DNA of 64,000 nt, taken from assembly GCF_000389965.1 (NCBI RefSeq), contig NC_021191.1, positions 559,501-623,500 on the forward strand. Direction: 5' to 3'. The translations under genes were made by a program, and so were the position numbers. Origin of the DNA: Actinoplanes sp. N902-109 (GTDB lineage: Bacteria; Actinomycetota; Actinomycetes; Mycobacteriales; Micromonosporaceae). Of the stretch, positions 1 to 7,811 are shown in pieces. The first letter of the stretch is position 1; every line of letters starts with the position of its first letter. Under the pieces are notes generated by a model that saw only the letters and a list, made by a program, of their open reading frames with translations, was not told the origin of the DNA and did no database searches.

Positions 1-1827
1 ATCGCCGCGCTGGCGAAGGAGGCCGACGAGCCGCTGCTGCTCTGCGCCGACGATCTCGTGGCGCATCCGAGTCTGCTGTGGACGCTGGCCACCGAGCCGG
101 CCGGGCGCAGCACCGCGCTGGTCGCCGCCACGGAGAGTGGCGACGGCGGCGACCTTCGCGAGGATCGGGGGCGGCTGGTCGCGGCGCCCGACGGGCCCAC
201 CCGCTTCCTCGGTGCGCTCTGTCTCGCCCCCGCCGACCTGGGCCTCGTCGTGGCCGCGGTCACCATCACCCGGCAGCCCGGCGGGAGCACCGACGTGCTG
301 GTCGCCACCAACGCGCTCGACGTCCTGCTGCCCGGGCTGCTGACCGCCGGTCTGGTCCCGATCGCCACCCGGGTGCGGCTGCTGCATGCCGAACGGGTGC
401 ACACCGCGGCCGAGCTGAGTGCCGCCCGCGCCGCCGTCGCCGCGATCGACGAGGACAAGGCCCTGCTGCGGCTCGCGGTCAAGGAGAAGGACGACTTCTT
501 CACCACGTACGCCGTCAGCAGCTGGTCGCCGCTGGTCACCAAGGTGTGCGCCCGGGCCAGGCTCACGCCGAGCCAGGTCACCGCGCTCTCGGTGCTGTTC
601 GCGGTGGCCGCCGCGCTCGCCTTCTGGCAGGCCTCCCGGCCGGCGCTGATCATCGGCGCCGTGCTGCTCTATCTCGGCTTCGTGCTCGACTGCGTGGACG
701 GGCAACTCGCCCGGTACACCCGCACGTTCGGGGCGTTCGGCGGCTGGCTCGACACGATGGCCGACCGGGCGAAGGAGTACGTCGTCTACGCCGGGCTGGC
801 CGCCGGGGCCGAGCGGATGGGCCTGACGTTCGCGTGGCCGCTGGCGATCACCGCGATCGTGCTGCAGACCGCGCGGCACATGACCGACACCTGGTACGGC
901 GCCCTGCACGACGAGGCCGCCGCCCGGCAGACCGTGGGCACCGCGGGCAACGCCGACGCGGGTGGAGGCGTGGGCGCCCGGCTCAGCCGGGCCTCCAACA
1001 AGGTGCAGGCCGACACCGGCTCGATCGCGTACTGGCTCAAGCGGATCGTGGTGTTCCCGATCGGCGAGCGCTGGGCCCTGATCGCCGTGCTGGCCGCGGT
1101 CTGGAACGGCCGGGTCGCGCTGGCCGCCGTGGTGGTGTGGGGGCTGCTGGCAGCGGCGTACACGCTGGGTCTGCGGTCCTTGCGCTCGCTCTCGATGCGC
1201 GTCGGGGTGCTGGACAGGGTCGACACCTCGCGGCACCGCGACGACGGCCGGCTGGTCCGCGGCACGGTGAGCGCCGCGGGTCTGCGCCGGCCGCTGGTCT
1301 GGGCGGTGCTCGCCGCGATCGCACCGCTGGCGCTGATCGGTGCCGTGGCGGCCGGATGGGTGCCGCGCGGCACGCCTTGGCAGGCCGGGCAGATGGAGTG
1401 GGTCCGGGCCGGCGGGGCCGGGGTCTGGCTCGTGGTGGTGACCGTGCTGGTGCTGGCCGCGGGTGCGGCGGCCCGGTCGAGCCACGGCGGTCCGCTCGAC
1501 TGGCTGGTGCCGGCCGGGCTGCGCGCCGCCGAATATCTGATGGCGGTGGTGGTCGCGATGATCTGCGACGTGCCGCCCCCGGTGGTGTTCGCGCTGCTGT
1601 TCGTGCTGGCGCTGCACCACTACGACCTGACCGCCCGGATGGAGAAGGGCGCTCCGGATCAGCAGGCCAAGCGGGCTTTGCTGGGCTGGGACGGCCGGGT
1701 CGTGCTGCTGGTGTTCTTCGCACTGGCGGGTGTCGCCACCATCGGTGAGCTGCTGCTCGCCCTGGGTGTCGGCGTGCAGTTCCTGACGGGGGCCGTAAAG
1801 GATTGGCGAACCGGAGGAAGCCGATGA
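1..1827 (+). CDS. CDP-alcohol phosphatidyltransferase, large fused protein (5' partial)
   Basis: The reading frame is open from base 1, so the true start lies upstream; the GTG at 58 is only the first start-like codon. About 608 residues are visible. The CDP-alcohol phosphatidyltransferase signature D-x2-D-G-x2-A-R-x8-G-x3-D-x3-D is complete (starting LDCVDGQLAR, around base 690), so the metal-binding catalytic site is intact. The enzyme would transfer a phospho-alcohol from a CDP-alcohol at the membrane. Several hydrophobic segments flank the motif and more follow toward the C-terminus. The first ~150 visible residues are soluble and look like the tail of a nucleotidyltransferase-type domain, an arrangement I associate with actinobacterial proteins labelled DUF5941; that label is from memory. 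The stop overlaps the next start (ATGA, 1824-1827), implying translational coupling with the GT2/TagF-like gene and a joint role in making an envelope phosphopolymer or glycolipid. The alcohol acceptor cannot be read from sequence. Confidence 0.85.
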   Translation: MAALAKEADEPLLLCADDLVAHPSLLWTLATEPAGRSTALVAATESGDGGDLREDRGRLVAAPDGPTRFLGALCLAPADLGLVVAAVTITRQPGGSTDVLVATNALDVLLPGLLTAGLVPIATRVRLLHAERVHTAAELSAARAAVAAIDEDKALLRLAVKEKDDFFTTYAVSSWSPLVTKVCARARLTPSQVTALSVLFAVAAALAFWQASRPALIIGAVLLYLGFVLDCVDGQLARYTRTFGAFGGWLDTMADRAKEYVVYAGLAAGAERMGLTFAWPLAITAIVLQTARHMTDTWYGALHDEAAARQTVGTAGNADAGGGVGARLSRASNKVQADTGSIAYWLKRIVVFPIGERWALIAVLAAVWNGRVALAAVVVWGLLAAAYTLGLRSLRSLSMRVGVLDRVDTSRHRDDGRLVRGTVSAAGLRRPLVWAVLAAIAPLALIGAVAAGWVPRGTPWQAGQMEWVRAGGAGVWLVVVTVLVLAAGAAARSSHGGPLDWLVPAGLRAAEYLMAVVVAMICDVPPPVVFALLFVLALHHYDLTARMEKGAPDQQAKRALLGWDGRVVLLVFFALAGVATIGELLLALGVGVQFLTGAVKDWRTGGSR

Positions 1828-3989
1828 CGTTGCTCAGTGTCGTTCTGCCCGTCTACAAGGTGCAGGGCTACCTGCGGCAATGCCTGGACTCACTGCTGGA
1901 GCAGGCGTTCACCGACTTCGAGATCGTGGCGGTCGACGACTGCTCGCCCGACAACAGCGGCGCGATCCTGGCCGAGTATGCCGCCCGTGACCCCCGGGTC
2001 CGGGTGATCTCGCTGGCCGAGAACGCCGGGCTGGGCCGGGCCCGCAACGCCGGGCTCGAGCACGCCATCGGTGAGTACGTGTGGTTCCTCGACAGCGACG
2101 ACTGGCTGGCCCAGGGTGCGCTGACCGCGGTGGCCGACCGGATCGCCGACACCCAGCCGGACGTGCTGATCGTGGGCTTCGACCGGGTGCACTGGGACAC
2201 CCGGGTCAGCGGGTCGGGCGCCACCAAGATGCTGGCCGAGGCGCCCGAGACGTTCACCGCCGAGCAGTGGCCCCGGGTCTTCTCCGTCCTGCACGTCGCG
2301 TGGAACAAGGTGATCCGCCGCGATCTGCTGGCCAAGCTGAGTTTCCAGTTCGAGGAGGGCTGGTACGAGGACGTCTCGTTCACCTTCCCGGTGCTGGCCG
2401 CCGCCGAGCGGATCAGCGGCCTGGCCCGGGTCTGCGTGCACTACCGCCAGCGGCGCACCGGCGCGATCACCAGGACGCTCGGCGACCGGCACTTCGAGAT
2501 CTTCGACCACTGGGCGCACGCGATGACCCTGGTCGACCAGTACACCGACCGCGCCGAGCAGCTGCGCCCGGTGCTGTTCCAGCGGATGATGTGGCACTAC
2601 CTGCTGGTGCTGCGCAACGCCCAGCGGGTCAAGAAGTCGTCGCGCCGGCGCTTCTTCGAGCGGATGCACCAGGACTACCTGCGCTACCGGCCCCGGGAGG
2701 CGGCGCCGGTGTCCGGCCGGGCACAGAAGTTGCGCTACAAGTTCGTCGAGCAGGGCGCCTTCACCTCGTTCCGGTTGCTGCAGCAGTCGATCCGGGTGGT
2801 CAAGGCCGCGAACAAGGTGCGCAAGGCACCGCTGCGCAAGGCCAAGAAGCTCGCCAAGCGGGTGCGCCAGGCGCTGTTCCGCGGTTACTACAAGCTGCAC
2901 CTGCGGCGTCCGGTCGACCAGCATCTCGCGCTCTATGCGGCGTACTGGTATCGCGGGGTGACCTGCAATCCTGCCGCGATCTCGCGCAAGGCCGCCGAGC
3001 TGGCACCGGAGATCCGCAATGTCTGGGTGGTCAGCAAGGCGCGGGTGACGTCGGTGCCGCCGGGCGTGGACTACGTGGTCGCCGGGTCGCGGGCCTACTA
3101 CCGGGCGCTGGCCCGTTCCCGCTATCTGATCAACAACGTCAACTGGCCCAACTTCGTGGTCAAGCGCGAGGGCACCACGCACGTCATGACCCACCACGGC
3201 ACGCCGTTGAAGATGATGGGCATGGACCAGGCCGATCATCCGGCGGCGGCGAAGGACCAGAATTTCCACGCGCAGATGCGCCGGGCCGACCGCTGGGATT
3301 ACAGCATCACGGCCAACGCGCACACCACCATCGCGTGGGACCGCGCCTATCCCTGCCGCTACGAGACGCTGGAGGTCGGCTACCCGCGCAACGACCGGCT
3401 GACTGCCGCAACCCCCGGGGAGATCGCTTCGGTACGGGCGCAGCTCGGCATCCAGCCGCACGAGCGCGTCGTGCTCTACACCCCCACGCACCGCGAGTGG
3501 CTCCCGCTCGGCCAGCAGGTCCTCGACGTGGAGGCGCTCGCGGACAAGCTCGGCCCGGACACCGTTCTGCTGGTCCGCGCGCACTACTTCTATGTCGCCG
3601 CGGATCACCAGACGCAGGCGCGGCGGGGGCGGATCGTGGACGTCTCGGCGTACCCGATCGTCGAGGATCTGTACCTGGCCGCCGACGTGATGATGACCGA
3701 CTACTCGTCGGCGATGTTCGACTTCGCGGTGCTGGACCGGCCGCTGGTGATCTTCGCGCCGGACTGGCAGGCATACCGGGAGCTTCGGGGCGTCTACTTC
3801 GACCTGACCGAGCTGCCGCCGGGCGAGCTGGCCACGACGTTCGACGAGCTGGTCGACGTCTTCGCCACCGGGGCGTACGCGAGTGCCGCGGCCGCGACGA
3901 AGCGGGCCCGGTTCCGGGAGCGGTTCTGCTATCTCGACGACGGCAAGGCGGCCGACCGCGCGGTGCGGAGGATCTTCGCCACCACCTGA
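1824..3989 (+). CDS. Bifunctional GT2 glycosyltransferase / CDP-glycerol glycerophosphotransferase (TagF-like)
   Basis: A 721-residue fusion. Residues 1 to about 230 are a family 2 glycosyltransferase (start MTLLSVVLPVYK, then VDDCSPDNSG and the DSDD metal-binding motif). A basic, helical linker follows. Residues from about 370 to the end match the CDP-glycerol:polyglycerophosphate glycerophosphotransferase family (TagB/TagF), with MTHHGTPLK, YTPTHREW and MMTDYSSAMFDFA, the last two near the active site in that family. The product probably extends a teichoic-acid-like poly(alditol phosphate) at the inner face of the membrane and decorates it with sugar. I chose ATG 1824, preceded by GGAGGAAG at 1813-1820, over a TTG at 1803. 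It overlaps the upstream phosphatidyltransferase stop by 4 nt. A polymer exporter of the TagGH type lies about 12 kb away at 15612-17265 and may serve the same product (inference). Confidence 0.88.
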   Translation: MTLLSVVLPVYKVQGYLRQCLDSLLEQAFTDFEIVAVDDCSPDNSGAILAEYAARDPRVRVISLAENAGLGRARNAGLEHAIGEYVWFLDSDDWLAQGALTAVADRIADTQPDVLIVGFDRVHWDTRVSGSGATKMLAEAPETFTAEQWPRVFSVLHVAWNKVIRRDLLAKLSFQFEEGWYEDVSFTFPVLAAAERISGLARVCVHYRQRRTGAITRTLGDRHFEIFDHWAHAMTLVDQYTDRAEQLRPVLFQRMMWHYLLVLRNAQRVKKSSRRRFFERMHQDYLRYRPREAAPVSGRAQKLRYKFVEQGAFTSFRLLQQSIRVVKAANKVRKAPLRKAKKLAKRVRQALFRGYYKLHLRRPVDQHLALYAAYWYRGVTCNPAAISRKAAELAPEIRNVWVVSKARVTSVPPGVDYVVAGSRAYYRALARSRYLINNVNWPNFVVKREGTTHVMTHHGTPLKMMGMDQADHPAAAKDQNFHAQMRRADRWDYSITANAHTTIAWDRAYPCRYETLEVGYPRNDRLTAATPGEIASVRAQLGIQPHERVVLYTPTHREWLPLGQQVLDVEALADKLGPDTVLLVRAHYFYVAADHQTQARRGRIVDVSAYPIVEDLYLAADVMMTDYSSAMFDFAVLDRPLVIFAPDWQAYRELRGVYFDLTELPPGELATTFDELVDVFATGAYASAAAATKRARFRERFCYLDDGKAADRAVRRIFATT

Positions 3990-4124
3990 TCAAGCTGTTC
4001 ACCTCCTGTTCGGTCAACTGTGACGAAGTGGTGACTGGCTGCGAATGGCCGTTCACCCGATGGCAGACATCGATGTGTGTGGTCACGCTAAGCCATCGTC
4101 GCAGCTACAAGCAGGAGGTTGACG

Positions 4125-5417
4125 GTGTCCACCGTCGCGCTCAAAGACGTCACCAAGGTCTGGCCGGACGGCACCGTGGCGGTCGACCGGGTCAGCCTCG
4201 ACGTGCAGGACGGCGAGTTCCTGGTGCTGCTCGGCCCGTCGGGCTGCGGCAAGTCGACGGTGCTGCGGATGATCGCCGGGCTGGAAGACCCTACCTCCGG
4301 CGCGATCCTGCTCAACGGCGAACCGGTGATGGACGTGCCGCCGCGCGACCGCCGGATCGCGATGGTCTTTCAGGACTTCGCGCTCTATCCGCACATGACC
4401 GTCAGCGGCAACATCGGCTTCCCGCTCAAGCTCTCCGGGATCGAGCCGGGCCCCCGGGACGAGCGGATCGGTGACGTGGCCGGCGCGCTGGGCATCGGTG
4501 ACCTGCTCGGCCGCAAGCCCGGCCAGCTCTCCGGCGGCCAGCGGCAGCGGGTGGCGATGGGCCGGGCGATCGTGCGCCGGCCCAGCCTGTTCCTGATGGA
4601 CGAGCCGCTGTCCAACCTCGACAGCGGCCTGCGCGCCGAGCTGCGTGCCGAGATCACCGGGCTCACCCGCGAGCTCGGCGTCACCACCATGTACGTCACC
4701 CATGACCAGGCCGAGGCGCTCACCATGGCGGACCGGGTCGCGATCATGCGGAAGGGCGTGCTGCAGGACATCGGTACGCCCACCGAGGTCTACAACCGGC
4801 CCGCCACCCTGTACGTCGCGGCGTTCCTGGGCTCCCCGCGGATGAACCTGCTCGAGGCCTCGGTGTACGTCCACCTGGACCGCTACATCGCCCTCAACCT
4901 CGGCGAGCAGGCGCTCTACCTGCCCTGGAGCGACATCCGCGCCCGGCCGCTGGCGCACTACCACGGCGAGCGCATCGTGGTCGGCATGCGGGCCGAGGCG
5001 CTCACGCCGGTGGCCCCGGGCACCCAGGGCGACGTGCTGCAGGGCCGGATCCGCTATCTCGAGCACCACGGCCACGAGTCGCTGGCGTTCCTGGACATCG
5101 GGGCGACCGCCATCGTCGTCGACGAGCTCGGCAAGGGGGTGTCCGAAACGACGGCCCCGACGGGCGCGTTCCGCCGGTTCGGCGACGCGCTGCAGCGGCT
5201 CACCGGACGCGCCGACCCGGTGGCCGAGCGCCCCGAGCCCGAGAAGGTGTCGGTGCTCGACCCGGGCCGGCACCACCGGCGGTCGGCCGAGCTCTCGGTG
5301 CGGCTGGCGCCCTATCCGGCGATCGCGCCCGGACAGCCGCTGGCGATCGGGGTGCGGATGGATGCCCTGCACTTCTTCGACGAGCACGGGGACCGGATCG
5401 ACGTCGGCTGGCGGTGA
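4125..5417 (+). CDS. ABC transporter ATP-binding protein, MalK/UgpC/MsmK type (orphan)
   Basis: A 430-residue ATPase of the carbohydrate-uptake class. Walker A is GPSGCGKST, the signature is LSGGQRQRVAMGRAI, Walker B is LFLMDEPLSNLD, and the H-loop is VTHDQAEAL, so it should hydrolyse ATP. The C-terminal ~190 residues form the TOBE/regulatory extension typical of MalK-like proteins, here longer than usual with an insertion around residues 345-390. GTG 4125 is the better start: GCAGGAGG at 4111-4118 sits 6 nt upstream, whereas TTG 4119 would touch the ribosome site. No permease or binding-protein gene is adjacent. In actinomycetes one such ATPase (MsmK type) can energise several sugar importers, so it may be shared, perhaps with disaccharides used by the GH65/pgmB pair downstream (inference). 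Confidence 0.9.
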   Translation: MSTVALKDVTKVWPDGTVAVDRVSLDVQDGEFLVLLGPSGCGKSTVLRMIAGLEDPTSGAILLNGEPVMDVPPRDRRIAMVFQDFALYPHMTVSGNIGFPLKLSGIEPGPRDERIGDVAGALGIGDLLGRKPGQLSGGQRQRVAMGRAIVRRPSLFLMDEPLSNLDSGLRAELRAEITGLTRELGVTTMYVTHDQAEALTMADRVAIMRKGVLQDIGTPTEVYNRPATLYVAAFLGSPRMNLLEASVYVHLDRYIALNLGEQALYLPWSDIRARPLAHYHGERIVVGMRAEALTPVAPGTQGDVLQGRIRYLEHHGHESLAFLDIGATAIVVDELGKGVSETTAPTGAFRRFGDALQRLTGRADPVAERPEPEKVSVLDPGRHHRRSAELSVRLAPYPAIAPGQPLAIGVRMDALHFFDEHGDRIDVGWR

Positions 5418-5446
5418 TTTTTCGCTGCTCCGAGCAATTCGGCGCC

Positions 5447-5476
5447 GAAACGCTGCCGTTGCGTTGACACGGTGTC
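5447..5476. promoter_or_regulatory. TetR-type operator-like site upstream of the membrane-protein gene
   Basis: Bases 5447-5466 match 17 of 20 positions of the palindromic site at 17401-17420 in front of the tetR gene. A second small palindrome, GACAC-G-GTGTC, overlaps it at 5466-5476. Both copies are followed shortly by CGTATRGT, a possible -10 region. The placement, between the ATPase gene and the membrane protein starting at 5538, suits a repressor site. That the TetR at 17439 binds here is inference. Confidence 0.5.
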
Positions 5477-5537
5477 GTATGGTCGCCGGACGTCGGTGCG
5501 ATGGCGTATCGGCGTCAGACACCTGAGGGGTGGCGAC

Positions 5538-6362
5538 ATGGCGAACGCATCCGGATTGCTGGTGATCGAACGAATCCTGCGCGACCGGCAAGGCATCTGG
5601 CAGCAGGTCGTCGAGGACCGGGAACTACCCCGGCTGACCGGGCAGATGCTGATCAGTGCGGTGCTCGCGCTGGCCTGCTACGGCGCGGTTCTCGGGTCCT
5701 TCCACAGCGTGCTCATGGCCCTGACCTCGGCGGTCAAGCTGCCGCTGTTGTTCCTGGTCACGCTGGCCATCTGCCTGCCGACGCTGTACTTGTTCAACCT
5801 CGTCTTCGGGGCGCGGTTGTCCGTACGGCAGTCGCTGGCCCTGGTCATGGTGGCGCTGACGGTCACCGCGATGCTGGCCCTGGCGTTCGCCCCGATCTCG
5901 CTGTTCTTCCTGATCACGGCGCCCGACTACGGCTTCTTCAAGCTGCTCAACGTGGTCATCCTCGCGTTGTCGGCGCTGGTCGGCCTGCGCTTCCTGACCA
6001 ACGGCATGCAGGTGCTCAACCAGCATGGCCTGCTCGCCCCCGAGGTGGCCAAGGCCGAGGTCAAGGCCGAGGTCAAGGAGCTCGTGGCGGTCGGCGCCAA
6101 CGGTGCCTCCGCCGAGCCGGTCAAGGAGGAGCGGCCGCCGCTCCCGTTCCAGCGCGTACCAGCACCCGCGGCGAAGTCCCCCGCCCCGCCCAGCATGACG
6201 CTGCTCTACATCTGGATCCTGCTGTTCGGCTTTGTCGGCACCCAGCTCGCCTGGACGCTGCGGCCGTTCTTCGGCAGCCCCGGCATGAAGTTCAGCCTCT
6301 ACCGGGAGATCGACGGCAATTTTTACGCGGAGATCGCCCGGACATTGAGCCATCTGTTCTGA
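5538..6362 (+). CDS. Conserved multi-pass membrane protein
   Basis: A 274-residue protein with about five to six hydrophobic segments (roughly residues 32-52, 58-82, 90-115, 125-140, 145-165 and one near 230-250) and a charged segment near residues 180-225 that includes a KAEVKAEVKE repeat. It resembles a family of bacterial inner-membrane proteins often labelled 'actin-binding WH2 domain-containing' or Yip1-like, recalled from the stretch AVKLPLLFLVTLAICLPTLY; neither label gives a bacterial function. I picked ATG 5538, with GAGGGGTGG about 5 nt upstream, instead of the in-frame ATG at 5472. The next gene begins 4 nt after the stop, so the two may be cotranscribed. An operator-like palindrome precedes it. 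Confidence 0.75.
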   Translation: MANASGLLVIERILRDRQGIWQQVVEDRELPRLTGQMLISAVLALACYGAVLGSFHSVLMALTSAVKLPLLFLVTLAICLPTLYLFNLVFGARLSVRQSLALVMVALTVTAMLALAFAPISLFFLITAPDYGFFKLLNVVILALSALVGLRFLTNGMQVLNQHGLLAPEVAKAEVKAEVKELVAVGANGASAEPVKEERPPLPFQRVPAPAAKSPAPPSMTLLYIWILLFGFVGTQLAWTLRPFFGSPGMKFSLYREIDGNFYAEIARTLSHLF

Positions 6363-6365
6363 TTC

Positions 6366-6893
6366 GTGGCTCCGGCGACTGCCACGATGGCAGTACACAG
6401 CGTAGGCTGCACGGCGGTGGAGGAAATCGTCGACCAGTCAGCGCTGCGTCCGGCTCCGGACAGGGAGTCGCCGGACGCGGGCCTCGCGCACCCTCAGCAC
6501 CGTGGCCGTCCGGCACTGCTCGACCGGGTCTTCGGCCGGGACGACGTCACCGTGCTGCGCCACGAGATTCTCGACCGGCTCGACCGCGCCCGGCTCGGTG
6601 ACCGGCTCGACGGGTTCGTGCTCGCGGTCAACGAGGTGCTGACCAACGTCGTGCTGCACGCCGGGGGCAACGGCCGGCTCGTGCTGGACACCGCGGACGA
6701 CACGGTCCGGTGCACGGTGACCGACTCCGGTCCCGGCATCCCCGAGCGCTATCAGCACCCGCCCGAGGTGCCCGAGGCGTTCGGGCTCAGCGGGCGCGGC
6801 ATCTGGCTGGCGCACCAGCTGTGCGACGAGGTGACGATGGCAACCGGCCCGATCGGGACGACAATCGGACTGAAAATCCACCTGCCCGGCTGA
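6366..6893 (+). CDS. RsbW/anti-sigma-type ATP-binding protein (HATPase_c_2)
   Basis: A small (about 170 residues) GHKL ATPase without a dimerisation or receiver domain, as in serine kinases of the RsbW/SpoIIAB class that are abundant in actinomycetes. The N-box is LAVNEVLTNVVLHAG, the G1 box is VTDSGPGIPE and the G2 region is LSGRGIWLAHQLCDEV, so ATP binding is likely. The partner (an anti-anti-sigma factor or sigma factor) is not encoded nearby. The start is uncertain: GTG 6366 or ATG 6387, neither with a clear Shine-Dalgarno. The first ~45 residues are poorly structured. It starts 4 nt after the membrane protein stop, suggesting cotranscription. Confidence 0.8.
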   Translation: MAPATATMAVHSVGCTAVEEIVDQSALRPAPDRESPDAGLAHPQHRGRPALLDRVFGRDDVTVLRHEILDRLDRARLGDRLDGFVLAVNEVLTNVVLHAGGNGRLVLDTADDTVRCTVTDSGPGIPERYQHPPEVPEAFGLSGRGIWLAHQLCDEVTMATGPIGTTIGLKIHLPG

Positions 6894-7015
6894 TAACCGG
6901 GTTGCAGCAGGTCAACGACCTGGTGAAAGACACCTGAACGGGCGATGAAACGCCGTGGCAACGTCCTGCCGGGCTTTGCCCCGTGCGGCTCGCCGCGGGC
7001 GACTACATTAGTCCG

Positions 7016-7756
7016 GTGTTCGGACTACCTCCTCACGTGACGGCATGCCTCTTCGATCTCGACGGCGTGCTCACCCAGACCGCCCTGGTTCACAACGCGG
7101 CATGGAAGCAGACCTTCGACGCGTTCCTCCAGGAGTGGTCCCGCCAGCACGGGCAGCCCTATGTGGCGTTCGACTCCGGTGCCGACTATCACAAATACGT
7201 CGACGGGCGCCAACGCGCCGACGGAGTGCGCACGTTCCTCGCCTCGCGGGGCATCACCCTGCCCGAAGGCACGCCCGACGACGGTCCCGACGCGGAGACC
7301 GTCAACGGCATCGGCAACCGCAAAAACGTGTTGGTCCTGCAAAAAATTCAGGAAGGCGCGGTGCGGGTCTATCCTGGATCGGTTGACTACCTGCACGCCG
7401 TGAAGGACGCGGGCTTGCGCCGTGCGGTGGTCTCGGCAAGTGCGAACTGCAAGGACGTCCTGGAGGCGGCCAAGATCGACGATCTGCTCGAGGAGCGGGT
7501 CGACGGCGTGGTGGCCCGCGCCGAGCACCTGCCCGGCAAGCCCGCACCCGACACGTTCCTCTATGGTGCGAAGCTGCTCGGCGTCGAGCCGGAGCAATGC
7601 GCCGTCTTCGAGGATGCCTTGGCGGGCGTCGAAGCGGGCAGAGCCGGCAAGTTCGGCTTCGTGATCGGTGTGGACCGGGTCGGGCAGGCGGACGCGCTGC
7701 GCGAGCACGGCGCCGACCTCGTGGTCCAGGACCTGGCCGAGCTTCTCGACCGGTAA
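7016..7756 (+). CDS. pgmB: Beta-phosphoglucomutase (HAD family)
   Basis: A 246-residue HAD-superfamily protein. Motif I is FDLDGVLT, with the nucleophile Asp and the general acid/base Asp two residues later; motif II is the VVSAS segment; motif III/IV is GKPAPDTFLYGAKLLG then VFEDALAGVEAG. The long cap insert and the pairing with a GH65 enzyme indicate beta-phosphoglucomutase: conversion of beta-glucose 1-phosphate to glucose 6-phosphate. The gene 55 bp downstream would produce beta-glucose 1-phosphate, a well-known pairing. Start choice: GTG 7016 lies 6 nt after a TACATT box (7004-7009), an arrangement of leaderless transcripts; a GTG at 6983 is the alternative. Confidence 0.88.
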   Translation: MFGLPPHVTACLFDLDGVLTQTALVHNAAWKQTFDAFLQEWSRQHGQPYVAFDSGADYHKYVDGRQRADGVRTFLASRGITLPEGTPDDGPDAETVNGIGNRKNVLVLQKIQEGAVRVYPGSVDYLHAVKDAGLRRAVVSASANCKDVLEAAKIDDLLEERVDGVVARAEHLPGKPAPDTFLYGAKLLGVEPEQCAVFEDALAGVEAGRAGKFGFVIGVDRVGQADALREHGADLVVQDLAELLDR

Positions 7757-7811
7757 CACCCTCCCCAGCACCACAAAGACTTCTACTCTTCTCACTGCGA
7801 GAGGCACCACC

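Noticed and set aside
1803..1823. TTG 1803 as start of the GT2-TagF gene
   Set aside because: ATG 1824 has an ideal GGAGGAAG site and a family-like N-terminus; the extension would include the ribosome site itself.
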